Part shown: positions 10,593 to 19,554 of the stretch, piece by piece | How the letters are laid out: every line of letters starts with the position of its first letter | How positions within the stretch are numbered: position 1 is the stretch's first letter | NCBI GenBank assembly: GCA_030378125.1 | Contig: JAUCGN010000001.1 | Span: 1-30,590, forward strand | DNA: 30,590 bases | Source of the DNA: Thiotrichales bacterium HSG1 | GTDB lineage: Bacteria; Pseudomonadota; Gammaproteobacteria; Beggiatoales; Beggiatoaceae | Direction of reading: 5' to 3' | Program-made: the position numbers and the translations under genes | The notes under the pieces: model-generated | The model's database searches: none | What the model saw: only the letters and a program-made list of their open reading frames with translations | What the model was told of the DNA's origin: nothing

Positions 10593-11054
10593 ATGTATAA
10601 ATTGTTTAAATTCAATATTTTGTTGATTACCATAGGTATATTAACGTCTTGTGCTGATATGCCTCTAAAGAATTTTACCCCTGAAGTTAGCTTGAAAGGT
10701 TTTGAATTAGTTAATTTAGGTATTTTGAAACAGGATTATCGGCTCAAATTACAACTCAAAAATCCAAATCCAATCCCAATTCCCATAACTGGTTTAAATT
10801 ATAAGTTAGAACTTAACGGTCAAGAATTTAGTAGTGGTGATAGTGATAAATCTATTACTATTCCAGCCAATGGAGAAGAATTTTTAGAAATTGATGTGTC
10901 CAGTAATTTACTGAGTACAATTGACCAATTTAAGGATATAAAGAGTTTGATTAGTAAAAAATTTGAGTATAGTCTATCGGGTGGTATAAATGTAATAGAT
11001 GGGGCAGCAATTCCTTTTAATCATAAGGGAGATGTTTCTTTGTTGAGAAATTAA
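10593..11054 (+). CDS. WHy/LEA14-type lipoprotein
   Basis: The 153-residue protein carries a lipoprotein signal peptide with the lipobox LTSC, so Cys20 would be lipidated. Residue +2 is Ala, which favours outer-membrane sorting by the usual rule. The mature part, with FELVNLGILKQDYRLKLQL, the strongly conserved KNPNPIPIPITGL turn and a DKSITIPANGEEFLEIDV strand pair, matches the WHy/LEA_2 beta-sandwich seen in water-stress proteins and in many gammaproteobacterial lipoproteins. The exact role is unknown; envelope protection or stabilisation is usually suggested. It is preceded by a promoter candidate and followed by a 183-bp palindromic repeat, so it is probably monocistronic. Confidence 0.85.
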   Translation: MYKLFKFNILLITIGILTSCADMPLKNFTPEVSLKGFELVNLGILKQDYRLKLQLKNPNPIPIPITGLNYKLELNGQEFSSGDSDKSITIPANGEEFLEIDVSSNLLSTIDQFKDIKSLISKKFEYSLSGGINVIDGAAIPFNHKGDVSLLRN

Positions 11055-11095
11055 ATCTCTTGGAGTCTAAGAGTCTAAATCTTTAAACGTTCTGA

Positions 11096-11278
11096 TTTTT
11101 GTACAGGACATTTTTTTGTCAGAATCAAAATTTTCAGGATTTAAGAATTAACAGGATTTTTTATAATTATGATATTACAAATATTTTGTCCTGAAAATCT
11201 TTTAATCTTGTAAATCCTGATTTAGACGATTAAATATTATTTAAATTAATAGCTTACAAAAAACATCCTGTACAAAAA
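11096..11278. repeat. 183-bp imperfect palindromic element
   Basis: The outer arms, 11096-11115 (TTTTTGTACAGGACATTTTT) and 11259-11278, match over 20 bases with two mismatches. Inner segments rich in CAGGATT / AATCCTG pair again. It resembles the inverted repeat at 4592-4685 in motif and may belong to the same dispersed family. No coding capacity was found. It fills most of the gap between two plus-strand genes. Confidence 0.7.
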
Positions 11279-11350
11279 GTTTATCTGTTTTTAGGAGTAC
11301 TATGTTTTGAACTTTTAAGTAATAACGGTTTATAAAAGGAGATAAATACA

Positions 11351-11905
11351 ATGTATTTTAATGCTTTATCAGGAATATTGATAACTATTTTACTGTTAAA
11401 TGTGGCAGTCGCCGATGATTGGAAGGAAAAACGTTTATTTGATTCCCAAGGAAAGTTAGTTACAACTGAATATTATGAATGCGTTAAGACTTCAGGAGCA
11501 TCAGCAACATATATGCGACCTGATATATGTTACCAAAATAAAGATGACATAAACTTGTCTGAAGATGACATAAATTTGCCTGGTGACATAATGTTTTCTT
11601 TTGGCAAATCAGTTTTGACTCCATTCGCTGAAAATGTTCTGAAAAATATCATTGCTCAAATTGATATGTATGCTCTACAAAACTTAGTAGTAATTGGTCA
11701 TACGGATAATATTGGTTCAGAACAATACAATCAAAAATTATCTACCCAGCGGGCTGCAAATGTGGCCAATTATTTGGTGAACTCAGGAATACCAATACAT
11801 AAACTCAGATATTATGGTGTTGGAGAACGAGAACCAATTGCATCAAATACTACCGATGTTGGGCGGAATAAAAATCGTAGAGTCACGATTAAAATTTTAC
11901 CATGA
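11351..11905 (+). CDS. Small OmpA-family peptidoglycan-associated protein
   Basis: The 184-residue protein has a signal peptide of about 21 residues ending AVA and a short linker with a repeated DDINL motif. Its C-terminal OmpA/MotB-like domain runs from about residue 75. That domain shows the opening FSFGKSVLTP, the VIGHTDNIGSEQYNQKLS core and the closing NKNRRVTI, including residues that bind diaminopimelate in peptidoglycan. It should tether periplasmic or outer-membrane material to the cell wall. AGGAG ten bases before the ATG supports the start. There is no beta-barrel, so it is not a full OmpA. It converges closely (13-base gap) on the TMEM43 homologue. Confidence 0.88.
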   Translation: MYFNALSGILITILLLNVAVADDWKEKRLFDSQGKLVTTEYYECVKTSGASATYMRPDICYQNKDDINLSEDDINLPGDIMFSFGKSVLTPFAENVLKNIIAQIDMYALQNLVVIGHTDNIGSEQYNQKLSTQRAANVANYLVNSGIPIHKLRYYGVGEREPIASNTTDVGRNKNRRVTIKILP

Positions 11906-11918
11906 TAATTTTCTCTGT

Positions 11919-13064
11919 TTAGTTTTCTGACTTTTGTGGGACTATGGTTTCTGAAACTAACTTTTGTGGTTTATAAGTAAATTTTAGCAAATATAAAATA
12001 ATAACAGCTAATGTAAATAACACTTTACCAATTGTTGAATTGTACTCATGCCAACTGAAAGAAATAACGGATAAAGTCAATGATACCGATATTATTAGTG
12101 CCAATAACCAACCCCGAAAATCATTTGGATTCAACAAAGAAGGTGAAGCTACCCATAATATATGAAATATAATATAAATACCTATAAATATCAGCAAAAT
12201 ACTTTCTAAACGTGGTTGAATACCAGTAGTAAATAGAGATGTTCTGGCATTTCTAAACATTCGTTCTTTAGTAAATATTCCATATTCAAACAGTTCTATG
12301 CTACCACCATTTGCAGTTATATAAGGACCAAGCTGTGAACCTTGTTTGGCTATTATACTGATATTTTCAGGTAGCACTGCCATAAAACTTAATTTCAAAT
12401 CACCTATTTTTGGTTGTTTGAAGTCTCTTCCTATGTAGTAACTACCCGCAGTAAAATGAATTTTTTTATTGGGAAATAACTTCCTTAGGTTTTCTTGTTC
12501 TTGCCATAAACCTTGCATTGGTAGCTCTTGGTAATGGTCCATCTTTTTGACCAACAAATTAGGAACAATAAAATCTCCTAATATCACCTGTTTCGCAGTC
12601 ATAACCTTGCTAGTAAAAGGTAAGTTCGGGTTTTTATGTTGGTTAGGATTGGCAAATTTTTTAGAGTTAATAAATTGCTTTGACCAAACCTTTTTATAAT
12701 TACTATCATCATCTTCCTGCCATTGGTACATCTGCACTATACGATGTAACTTTATAACATTAACTACTTCGATTTTAAATAATTTATCCACTATGATTTC
12801 ATCCACAGTAGTTTCACCAACAATATGAATTAATTTATTGTCATTATTCACATCAATTTGGTCAACATCAACTGAAGTAACATTATTTTTTCCATCAGTT
12901 AAAGTTTTAGCATGACGAGTAGCATCTTGCTCATAAAGGGCTAAATTTGTAATCGTACTTATGCAAAACCACAAACCAAAAAATAATCCCATAATGGTTA
13001 GCAACAAAGCCACCATTCGAGACTGTTGTAAACGCTGAAAAAAATTAGTAGTTATTTTAGCCAT
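11919..13064 (-). CDS. TMEM43-like membrane protein
   Basis: The 381-residue protein has one membrane helix near residues 18-40, then a large extracytoplasmic region of about 240 residues. Three or four C-terminal membrane helices follow (SILLIFIGIYIIFHILWVA, WLLALIISVSLTLSVISF, VLFTLAVIILYLLKF). This topology, with the motifs NLALYEQDA near the first helix and VGETTVDEIIVD, fits the TMEM43/LUMA family known from animals and many bacteria. Its bacterial function is not established; association with membranes or stress is speculative. The start at ATG 13064 has only a distant AAGG. It is transcribed divergently from the MoeB/ThiF gene with 88 bases between. Confidence 0.8.
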   Translation of the reverse strand: MAKITTNFFQRLQQSRMVALLLTIMGLFFGLWFCISTITNLALYEQDATRHAKTLTDGKNNVTSVDVDQIDVNNDNKLIHIVGETTVDEIIVDKLFKIEVVNVIKLHRIVQMYQWQEDDDSNYKKVWSKQFINSKKFANPNQHKNPNLPFTSKVMTAKQVILGDFIVPNLLVKKMDHYQELPMQGLWQEQENLRKLFPNKKIHFTAGSYYIGRDFKQPKIGDLKLSFMAVLPENISIIAKQGSQLGPYITANGGSIELFEYGIFTKERMFRNARTSLFTTGIQPRLESILLIFIGIYIIFHILWVASPSLLNPNDFRGWLLALIISVSLTLSVISFSWHEYNSTIGKVLFTLAVIILYLLKFTYKPQKLVSETIVPQKSEN

Positions 13065-13139
13065 TTATATTAATACCTTGGTAAAAGCTCCATAAAATTG
13101 TATATTTCCAAACTTAAATTAAGGATCGACTTGATATGC

Positions 13140-13145
13140 TATAAT
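13140..13145 (+). promoter_or_regulatory. Candidate -10 element of the MoeB/ThiF gene
   Basis: A perfect TATAAT ends seven bases before ATG 13153, so transcription would start at or next to the start codon. No good -35 is visible, and there is no ribosome binding site. This fits leaderless translation but is weak evidence by itself in AT-rich DNA. Confidence 0.35.
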
Positions 13146-13152
13146 CAAATAT

Positions 13153-13890
13153 ATGGATGATTCTCAATTATTACGTTATAGTCGTCAAATAATGCTACCT
13201 CAAGTTGGGATTGAAGGTCAAGAACGTTTGAATAATTCTAAAGCACTTATCATTGGATTAGGTGGTTTAGGTTCACCGGTCGCAATGTATTTGGCTGCAG
13301 CTGGTATTGGACATTTGAGGTTATGTGATTTTGATGTGGTTGATTTATCTAATCTACAACGCCAAATTATTCACAATAATGATGATATTGGTAAACTTAA
13401 AGTAGAATCTGCTCGTGACAGTTTATTGGCGTTAAATCCATCTATTGAGGTCATACCAATTGCTAAACGCTTGGACAATGAAGAATTAATAACTCAGGTA
13501 AAACAGGTAGATGTAGTATTAGATTGCAGCGATAATTTACCAACCAGATTTGCCATTAACTCTGCTTGTGTAAAAACTCAAATTCCTCTAATATCCGGGG
13601 CTGCAATAAGGACAGAAGGCCAGATAACAGTCTTCTTAAATGATGCTTATAGCCCTTGTTATCGTTGTTTGTACCCAAATGATACTAATTTAGAAGAAAC
13701 ATGTGTACAAACTGGCATTTTGGCCCCTATGGTTGGTCTAATTGGCAGTGTACAAGCTTTGGAAGCGATGAAAGTAATCATGGGAATCGGAAAGACATTA
13801 GTAGGAAAATCATTGTTAATTGACGGTTTAAGCATGGAAATTAACCAATTAAAATTAACCAAAAATTCAGCTTGCCCAATATGTTGTTAA
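13153..13890 (+). CDS. MoeB/ThiF-family adenylyltransferase (full-length paralogue)
   Basis: E1-like enzymes of this family adenylate the C-terminal Gly-Gly of MoaD or ThiS for sulfur transfer in molybdopterin or thiamine synthesis. The 245-residue protein shows the N-terminal helix LLRYSRQIMLPQVG, nucleotide motif GLGGLG at 35-40, DFDVVDLSNLQRQ, a DCSDN motif, the loop Cys in EETCVQTGILAP, and two zinc-binding pairs CYRC and CPIC. There is no C-terminal rhodanese domain. MoaA and ThiC are both in the window, so context does not separate MoeB from ThiF. A shorter paralogue is at 27102-27767. Ten bases separate it from the downstream signalling gene. Confidence 0.92.
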   Translation: MDDSQLLRYSRQIMLPQVGIEGQERLNNSKALIIGLGGLGSPVAMYLAAAGIGHLRLCDFDVVDLSNLQRQIIHNNDDIGKLKVESARDSLLALNPSIEVIPIAKRLDNEELITQVKQVDVVLDCSDNLPTRFAINSACVKTQIPLISGAAIRTEGQITVFLNDAYSPCYRCLYPNDTNLEETCVQTGILAPMVGLIGSVQALEAMKVIMGIGKTLVGKSLLIDGLSMEINQLKLTKNSACPICC

Positions 13891-13900
13891 ATACAATATT

Positions 13901-16006
13901 ATGAATAATATACATATTTTAGTGGCTGATGATTCAGCATTGATTCGTGATATATTGAGACAAGCATTACAAAAATATGGTTATATTGTAACATTAGTTA
14001 AAAATGGCCAACAGGCAATAAATTATTTTATTACTCACAACCCAGATTTAATCTTAATGGATGCAGATATGCCAATTCTTGATGGTATTTCAGCTTGTAC
14101 CCAAATCAAAAAGTTACCAGCCGCTAAACACACACCTATAATAATGATTACGGCTTTTGTCGAGTCCAAAAAAATTGATAGTGCTTTTGCAGCGGGAGTT
14201 ACTGATTATATAACCAAACCAGTAAATTTGGGAGTATTACGAAATCGAATTCATTATATTTTGCAGGCTAAACAAGCTGAGGGTGCCTTATTCGCAGAAA
14301 AAGAAAAAGCCCTAATCACTTTGTCTTCAATAGGGGATGGAGTAATAACTACAGATGCAGAAGGAAAAATAGAATTTTTAAATCCAGTTGCAACTAAACT
14401 CACTGGTTGGAAGACCAAAGATGCTCAAGGGTTACCCTTAAATCAAGTTTTGCATTTGAAAGATGAAAAAGATAATCAGTCAATTAAATTTCCATTGCAT
14501 CGTTGTTTAAATGAAGGGAAAACTATAGTTAAATTAAAGAATTATTGTACCATCTTAGAACATCGTGGGGGAAAGAAAAAATTTGCGGTAAGTGATTCCG
14601 CAGCTCCAATTAAAGATCGGAATGGAAAGATTATTGGAGTAGTACTGGTATTTTCAGATATGACTAAAAATCGTGAAATGACTAATACTCTTGCTTACAA
14701 GGCTTCTCATGATTCTTTGACTGGTTTATATAATCGTAATGAGTTTAAAATTCACTTAGAAAATATAATTCAAAACTCAGAATTGCAAAAACAAGAACAT
14801 GTTTTATTATTCATGGATTTAGACAATTTTAAAATTGTTAATGATACTTGTGGACATGAAGCCGGAGACCAATTGTTGAAAGAAGTATCCTTATTGTTAA
14901 AACAAAAAGTTACTGAAAATAAACATTTTTTTTCCAAGTTTGTGTTAGCAAGATTGGGTGGTGATGAATTTGGCTTATTGTTAGAACGTTGTTCAACTAA
15001 AGTAGCGTTAGATGTAGCTAATGAATTATGTAAAAGCATTAAAAATATCAAATTTTTGTGGAATACCATTAATCATGATAAAAATGTCTTCACTATTGGA
15101 GTTAGCATTGGTTTATTAGCAATTAATGGTCAAATTATTCATCCTAAAAATGCTTTAGCAATGGCTGATTCTGCCTGTTATGCAGCAAAAAATAATGGTC
15201 GTAATAATGTTTATGTTTACCAAAAAGATAAGAAAAAACCTGATGATAAAAACATTCATTGGGTTTCCTTAATTAACGATAGCTTAGAAAGATATGATGG
15301 TTTTTCACTATTTTATCAACCAATTGTATCTTTACAACAACAACATAATTTTACCAATTGTTATGAAGTTTTATTACGAATGAACGATCCAGAAGGCAAC
15401 AATATAATTCTACCAGGAGCTTTCTTATCAGCAGCAGTTCGTTATAACTTAATGTCTTCATTGGACCAATGGGTAATAAAAACTTTATTTAAGTGGTTAA
15501 AAAACAACCCTAATCACCTAAAACAACTAAATTTTTGCACAATAAATATCTCTAATTATTCTTTAAATGAAGATTTTTTAAATTTACTCATAAAAAATAT
15601 TAAATCTAGTAAAATTCCACCACAAAAATTATGTTTTGAATTTAGTGAAACCACCAGTATGAGTAATTTTAGTGAAGTTTTTAGTTTTATGACTAATTTG
15701 AAAAAACTTGGTTGTCGATTAGCATTGGATAATTTTGGGACTGGTATGGCTTCCTTCAACTATCTTAAAAGATTACCGTTGGATTTATTAAAAATAGACG
15801 GAGTTTGGATTAAGAAACTAGTGAATGGTGAGGTCGATTACGCCATAATTAAGTCTATCAATGAAGTTGCTCATTTGATGAAATTGCAAACTATCGCAGA
15901 ATATGTCGAAAATCAAGAAATTCTCAATAAATTGTATGAAATTAAAATTGATTATGCCCAAGGTTACTGGATTAAAGTCCCACAACCTCTGAAAGATATC
16001 ATCTAA
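13901..16006 (+). CDS. Response regulator with PAS, GGDEF and EAL domains
   Basis: This 701-residue protein probably controls cyclic di-GMP. Residues 1-125 form a receiver with acidic pair Asp10/Asp11, phospho-acceptor Asp54 in MDADMP and the conserved Lys in YITKP. Residues about 135-260 form a PAS domain (GVITTDAEGKIEFLNPVA). The diguanylate cyclase domain has an intact GGDEF at 353-357 and DLDNFKIVND. The EAL domain has EVL at 489-491 in place of EAL, FSET in place of the usual TET-type motif, and Asp610-Asn611 in FGTG context where active enzymes have two aspartates. The cyclase therefore looks competent and the phosphodiesterase impaired. No membrane helices are seen. The gene follows the MoeB/ThiF gene by ten bases; no partner histidine kinase is adjacent. 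Confidence 0.93.
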   Translation: MNNIHILVADDSALIRDILRQALQKYGYIVTLVKNGQQAINYFITHNPDLILMDADMPILDGISACTQIKKLPAAKHTPIIMITAFVESKKIDSAFAAGVTDYITKPVNLGVLRNRIHYILQAKQAEGALFAEKEKALITLSSIGDGVITTDAEGKIEFLNPVATKLTGWKTKDAQGLPLNQVLHLKDEKDNQSIKFPLHRCLNEGKTIVKLKNYCTILEHRGGKKKFAVSDSAAPIKDRNGKIIGVVLVFSDMTKNREMTNTLAYKASHDSLTGLYNRNEFKIHLENIIQNSELQKQEHVLLFMDLDNFKIVNDTCGHEAGDQLLKEVSLLLKQKVTENKHFFSKFVLARLGGDEFGLLLERCSTKVALDVANELCKSIKNIKFLWNTINHDKNVFTIGVSIGLLAINGQIIHPKNALAMADSACYAAKNNGRNNVYVYQKDKKKPDDKNIHWVSLINDSLERYDGFSLFYQPIVSLQQQHNFTNCYEVLLRMNDPEGNNIILPGAFLSAAVRYNLMSSLDQWVIKTLFKWLKNNPNHLKQLNFCTINISNYSLNEDFLNLLIKNIKSSKIPPQKLCFEFSETTSMSNFSEVFSFMTNLKKLGCRLALDNFGTGMASFNYLKRLPLDLLKIDGVWIKKLVNGEVDYAIIKSINEVAHLMKLQTIAEYVENQEILNKLYEIKIDYAQGYWIKVPQPLKDII

Positions 16007-16082
16007 TTGAAAATTATTCTGTTATTTTGGATAATCTGCTTTATACAACCCTTTACCTGAAATACTAAAAAGATATTTTATT

Positions 16083-16781
16083 ATGAAATATTTGCTGGTT
16101 TTACTGTTCTTATATCAGAATTGCTTTGCTCAAGATTGGTGGATAGTCCCAAAGATTTTTGTTGCTTCAAGAACTTTTGAATACTCAGTTTACAATGGCA
16201 ACATTAAAGGAAATATTCGTTCGGTGGGGGGAGGCATAACTGGAATTTACAAAAATTTCTATGTGGATTTATTTAGCGAAAGAAATGTTGATACTAACGA
16301 AGAATCTATTATTGGTGGTTTGCGTGATACTATTGAATTCGAACGTACTGATTTAACAGCAGCTTTTGGCTATGCTATTGATGAATCTATGAGTGTATTC
16401 ACCGGCTATAAATATGGTAAATCAACTTTAACAGAATTAAATTTTTCTCCTTTTGCTGGAGCTAAAACTAGTTTGGAAGGTAAAGGTTTTTTCATAGGTG
16501 TGGGTAGCGGTTGGAAGGTTAAAGATTGGGGAATGTTTTCATTCAGTGCTGCGTATGCCAAATTACAAGCTAGTTATGATTCATTTGACATTGGTTTAAC
16601 AAAAGGCGATGCTGATGGAACTAGTCTAAGTATTAAATGGAAAGGTATCATTGCTACAAATTTATACTATCAATTAGCAGTAATTCGCCATGATTATTAT
16701 TACGAGGACTTTAAAAAAATAAACTTCGATATTTCAGAACAAATTGTATCTTACCATCTTGGTATTTCCTATCAGTTTTAA
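16083..16781 (+). CDS. Outer-membrane beta-barrel protein
   Basis: The 232-residue protein starts with a signal peptide of about 16 residues ending FA before QDWW. The rest alternates short amphipathic strands and turns (VSSG-like glycine turns, FFIGVGSGWKVKD, MFSFSAAYAKLQ) and ends in the aromatic YHLGISYQF, the C-terminal Phe signature recognised by the Bam machinery. I infer a barrel of about ten strands in the outer membrane. The family is not recognised and the function is unknown. It follows the c-di-GMP gene by 76 bases and may be transcribed with it. Confidence 0.75.
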   Translation: MKYLLVLLFLYQNCFAQDWWIVPKIFVASRTFEYSVYNGNIKGNIRSVGGGITGIYKNFYVDLFSERNVDTNEESIIGGLRDTIEFERTDLTAAFGYAIDESMSVFTGYKYGKSTLTELNFSPFAGAKTSLEGKGFFIGVGSGWKVKDWGMFSFSAAYAKLQASYDSFDIGLTKGDADGTSLSIKWKGIIATNLYYQLAVIRHDYYYEDFKKINFDISEQIVSYHLGISYQF

Positions 16782-17176
16782 GTATTTTCAAATGGATAGT
16801 GGATTTAGATTAATAATCATCGTTAGTCATAATTTTTCTCTACATCAGTTTTTTCCATTTGTATCACTATTCGATATAATAAGTTCGTTGTTATGAAAAT
16901 ATATGATTACATTAAATTATTTTTTTTACATTTATTGACATGTAAGTCCCAATAATAAATAATCTGAAAAGTTTTGCTTTACTTTCTTTAGAATGTTATA
17001 CTTTCGCATGTGATTCTGTCATAATTTGTTTATTTTTTAAGTGATAATTTTTTACAATTTGTGCTTCTGTATTTATTATTTTGTGTCTTAAAACTATTAA
17101 TTTTTTAAGATGTACTTTAAACAATCAAATATTAAAATTCTTTGCACTTAGGAATATTAATATGGAGGAATATTTC
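16782..17176. other. Intergenic region with tandem promoter candidates
   Basis: There is no gene that I can support. It carries two well-formed promoter candidates (16935-17002) and a leader of about 170 bases before the secreted-protein gene. A longer in-frame extension back to 17081 is open but lacks a ribosome binding site. Confidence 0.6.
16935..17002 (+). promoter_or_regulatory. Two tandem sigma-70-type promoter candidates
   Basis: The upstream one is a perfect TTGACA (16935-16940), a 17-base spacer and AATAAT (16958-16963). The downstream one is TTGCTT (16974-16979), a 17-base spacer and TATACT (16997-17002). Both point at the secreted-protein gene starting at 17177. Confidence 0.55.
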
Positions 17177-18250
17177 ATGAAAAGAACGTTCATTATACTT
17201 GTTCTTTTAGTAATGGCGAGTACAGTTACTTCAGAAGAAGTAGATTTTTCTGCTGCTAATCTTCAACTAAATAATGGAGATACTGTAGTTTTTGACGGTG
17301 TTAGAGTTGATGGTTTTGGCTTTTCATCTAAGGATGATGCTCTAAAGTTGAAATTTAAATTTGATTTGGATTCCCTTAGCTTCAAGCTTGATACTTCTGA
17401 TGTTGTGTACTACAAAGGGGTTGGTATTTTTGATGGTCAATGTATGGTTAATGATGCCCCTGTTACATCAGTCACTACCAATGAAGAAGAGCAAGAAATT
17501 GAAAGCAGGCAACCATTTTACACTGCTAATACTGACGCTACTTATAGAAAAAATAAAGAAAATTTTACTGTAGTTGCGGGTGGCTTAATAGAGGCTAGTA
17601 AGACTAATTATACATTTGCTGGTTCAAAAGAAAAACCCTTTATTGCTGAATTTGATTTACAACCCAATCAAGTTATGTCATGGCATATAAATCGACCTGG
17701 AAAAACTGTTGCTTATCAACTAATTGCTCCAGAAATTCAAAATGGGGAAGGTGTAATAGAACCGGGAGAAGTAATTGCTTCAGGTGAATTGGAAAAAGGA
17801 GATAAACTGTTGCTTGGACCAGTAAGGATTCTTAGGGCTGGTATATATAAACTTCAAATGAATATTGTGTCCAAAGATCAGAGTGCTTTATTCTTACTCA
17901 AAGTCTATAATGGTAATGGTGGTGAGTTAAAGACATTAATTAATAACACTCATCTAAGAGAATCATTTGAATTAAATACTGCAAGCTGTTCTAAATTCCA
18001 AGTTTCTCTAAACCGAGATGAAGTTTTAAAAGTACCTGCTCCTGGAAACAAGAATGTTAGTATTAAGTTAGTTAATAACAGAAGTAAAATTATTAGCCAA
18101 ACCGATAGTAGCAATGGTGATTTGGTTTATAAGGAAACTGATAAAAATAATGATTACTATCTATTTATTTATAACAAAGCAGGTGAACGTGCTAACTATG
18201 GTGGTAGAATAAAGATTGTTCTTGACAAGCCTGAAGGAACTGAAAAATAA
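17177..18250 (+). CDS. Secreted protein of unknown function
   Basis: I do not recognise this 357-residue protein. It starts with a clear signal peptide, MKRTFIILVLLVMASTVTS, cleaved before EEVDFS, and has no further membrane helix. The mature part is beta-rich: an N-terminal DFSAANLQLNNGDTVVFDGV-type domain, then a region with two cysteines (FDGQC and TASCSK). C-terminal sandwich-like segments read HINRPGKTVAYQLIAPE and NKAGERANYGGRIKIVLD. GGAGGA eight bases before ATG 17177 fixes the start, excluding the 32-residue longer frame. Strong upstream promoter candidates suggest good expression. It may be a periplasmic or surface protein. A palindromic element begins 12 bases after its stop. Confidence 0.75.
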   Translation: MKRTFIILVLLVMASTVTSEEVDFSAANLQLNNGDTVVFDGVRVDGFGFSSKDDALKLKFKFDLDSLSFKLDTSDVVYYKGVGIFDGQCMVNDAPVTSVTTNEEEQEIESRQPFYTANTDATYRKNKENFTVVAGGLIEASKTNYTFAGSKEKPFIAEFDLQPNQVMSWHINRPGKTVAYQLIAPEIQNGEGVIEPGEVIASGELEKGDKLLLGPVRILRAGIYKLQMNIVSKDQSALFLLKVYNGNGGELKTLINNTHLRESFELNTASCSKFQVSLNRDEVLKVPAPGNKNVSIKLVNNRSKIISQTDSSNGDLVYKETDKNNDYYLFIYNKAGERANYGGRIKIVLDKPEGTEK

Positions 18251-18262
18251 GGTAGTTAAAAG

Positions 18263-18374
18263 AATAATATACCAATCTGGATTGGGAGTTCACTGAAATT
18301 AATATTAGGATTTTCAAATTCTAAAACTTTGTGACTCCTGATTCAAATAGTAGAAAATAATACGGTATATTATT
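18263..18374. repeat. 112-bp palindromic element with 11-bp terminal inverted repeats
   Basis: AATAATATACC (18263-18273) and GGTATATTATT (18364-18374) are perfect reverse complements. Inner GGGAGTTCAC and GTGACTCC segments also pair imperfectly. The size and terminal repeats are MITE-like. No target-site duplication beyond the AT-rich ends could be assigned. Confidence 0.6.
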
Positions 18375-18532
18375 GATTGAAGTATTAATTGAAATTTTGG
18401 ATAATCATTACAAATGGTTAACCTTAATTTAGGTTTTTAAAATATTGAAATTTTTTTGAATTATCTTTGATTTGGAAATACTAAACCTTAACTCCTAAAC
18501 TTTTGATATTATTTTGGGCATCCAACACATAT

Positions 18533-18634
18533 TTGACAGTTATTTTGGGAATGAAACAAAGTGGATTTCCCAAAATCCAAATTAAGCAATCGTCTCGGGA
18601 AATCAGTTTCAATCCATTCCCGAAACAACTGTTC
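18533..18634. repeat. Double-hairpin palindromic element upstream of nuoA
   Basis: Two stem-loops lie in tandem: TTTTGGGAA/TTCCCAAAA (18543-18551, 18567-18575) and TCGGGAA/TTCCCGA (18595-18601, 18617-18623). The outer flanks, ACAGTTATTTTGGGAATG and CATTCCCGAAACAACTGT, also pair. The core motif GGGAATGAA is shared with the palindrome at 29214-29249. It may be a dispersed repeat or a transcription attenuator before nuoA. Confidence 0.6.
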
Positions 18635-18694
18635 ACTAATTTTTATAAAATATGAAGGATACCTTATTTTGGTTTATTAGCTGGAGCGCTTCTT

Positions 18695-19051
18695 ATGTTA
18701 GAAAATTATATGCCAATATTTCTTTTTATTGTCATAGGGTTAGTTATAGGTGTTATCGTACCAACTCTTGGCTTTCTATTAGGAACGCGGCAACCTGATT
18801 CTGAAAAAAATTCTCCTTATGAATGTGGATTTGAAGCTTTTGAAGATGCACGGATGAAATTTGATGTGCGATATTACTTAGTGGCTATCTTGTTTATTTT
18901 GTTTGATTTAGAAATTGCCTTTTTGTTTCCTTGGGCGGTGATTTTTAAGAGTGTTGGTTTATTTGAATTTGTTGCAATGATAATTTTCTTGGCAATATTG
19001 GTCATTGGTTTTGTTTATGAATGGAAAAAAGGAGCGTTAGAATGGGAGTAG
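18695..19051 (+). CDS. nuoA: NADH-quinone oxidoreductase subunit A
   Basis: NuoA is a three-helix membrane subunit of respiratory complex I, near the quinone site. The 118-residue length is normal. Membrane helices are at about 7-29, 62-84 and 90-110. Between the first two lies the conserved loop ending [12 protein letters not shown], with the family Cys in ECGF, followed by [29 protein letters not shown] eight bases before ATG 18695 supports the start. The gene overlaps nuoB by ten bases. Confidence 0.97.
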   Translation: MLENYMPIFLFIVIGLVIGVIVPTLGFLLGTRQPDSEKNSPYECGFEAFEDARMKFDVRYYLVAILFILFDLEIAFLFPWAVIFKSVGLFEFVAMIIFLAILVIGFVYEWKKGALEWE

Positions 19052-19524
19052 AAGGATTGTTAGAAAAGGGCTTCATAACCACTAACGCAGATTCGCTCAT
19101 CAACTGGGCCAGAACCGGTTCCATGTGGCCAATGACATTTGGTTTAGCCTGTTGTGCAATAGAAATGATGCATACTGGTGCATCACGTTATGATCTTGAT
19201 CGTTTTGGAATTGTGTTTCGTCCCAGTCCTAGACAGTCAGATGTGATGATTGTAGCAGGAACCTTAACCAATAAAATGGCACCAGCCTTACGCAAAGTGT
19301 ATGACCAAATGCCAAATCCACGTTGGGTAATTTCTATGGGGTCCTGTGCCAACGGTGGTGGTTATTATCATTATTCCTATTCAGTGGTTCGCGGTTGTGA
19401 TAGAATTGTGCCTGTTGATATTTATATTCCTGGTTGTCCTCCAACTCCAGAAGCTTTGTTGTACGGAATATTACAATTACAACAAAAGATTAGACGTACT
19501 GATACCATTGCTCGTACTAGCTAA
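19042..19524 (+). CDS. nuoB: NADH-quinone oxidoreductase subunit B
   Basis: NuoB holds iron-sulfur cluster N2, the last electron donor to quinone in complex I. The 160-residue protein has all four ligands: adjacent Cys37-Cys38 in GLACCAIE, Cys102 in MGSCANGG and Cys132 in [11 protein letters not shown] place the start at ATG 19042 because AAGGAG lies eight bases upstream and the sequence [11 protein letters not shown] matches the family. The ATG at 19021 would add seven residues. The next nuo gene would normally be nuoC, but here the downstream gene is moaA, so the operon stops after nuoB. Confidence 0.97.
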   Translation: MGVEGLLEKGFITTNADSLINWARTGSMWPMTFGLACCAIEMMHTGASRYDLDRFGIVFRPSPRQSDVMIVAGTLTNKMAPALRKVYDQMPNPRWVISMGSCANGGGYYHYSYSVVRGCDRIVPVDIYIPGCPPTPEALLYGILQLQQKIRRTDTIARTS

Positions 19525-19554
19525 AAATTATTAGTTTATGAAGATAATACCTTA

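Larger units (their letters stand above)
18251..18694. other. Intergenic region holding two palindromic elements
   Basis: Between the secreted-protein gene and nuoA I find no gene. The palindromic elements at 18263-18374 and 18533-18634 occupy about half of it. The remainder is AT-rich. Confidence 0.7.
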
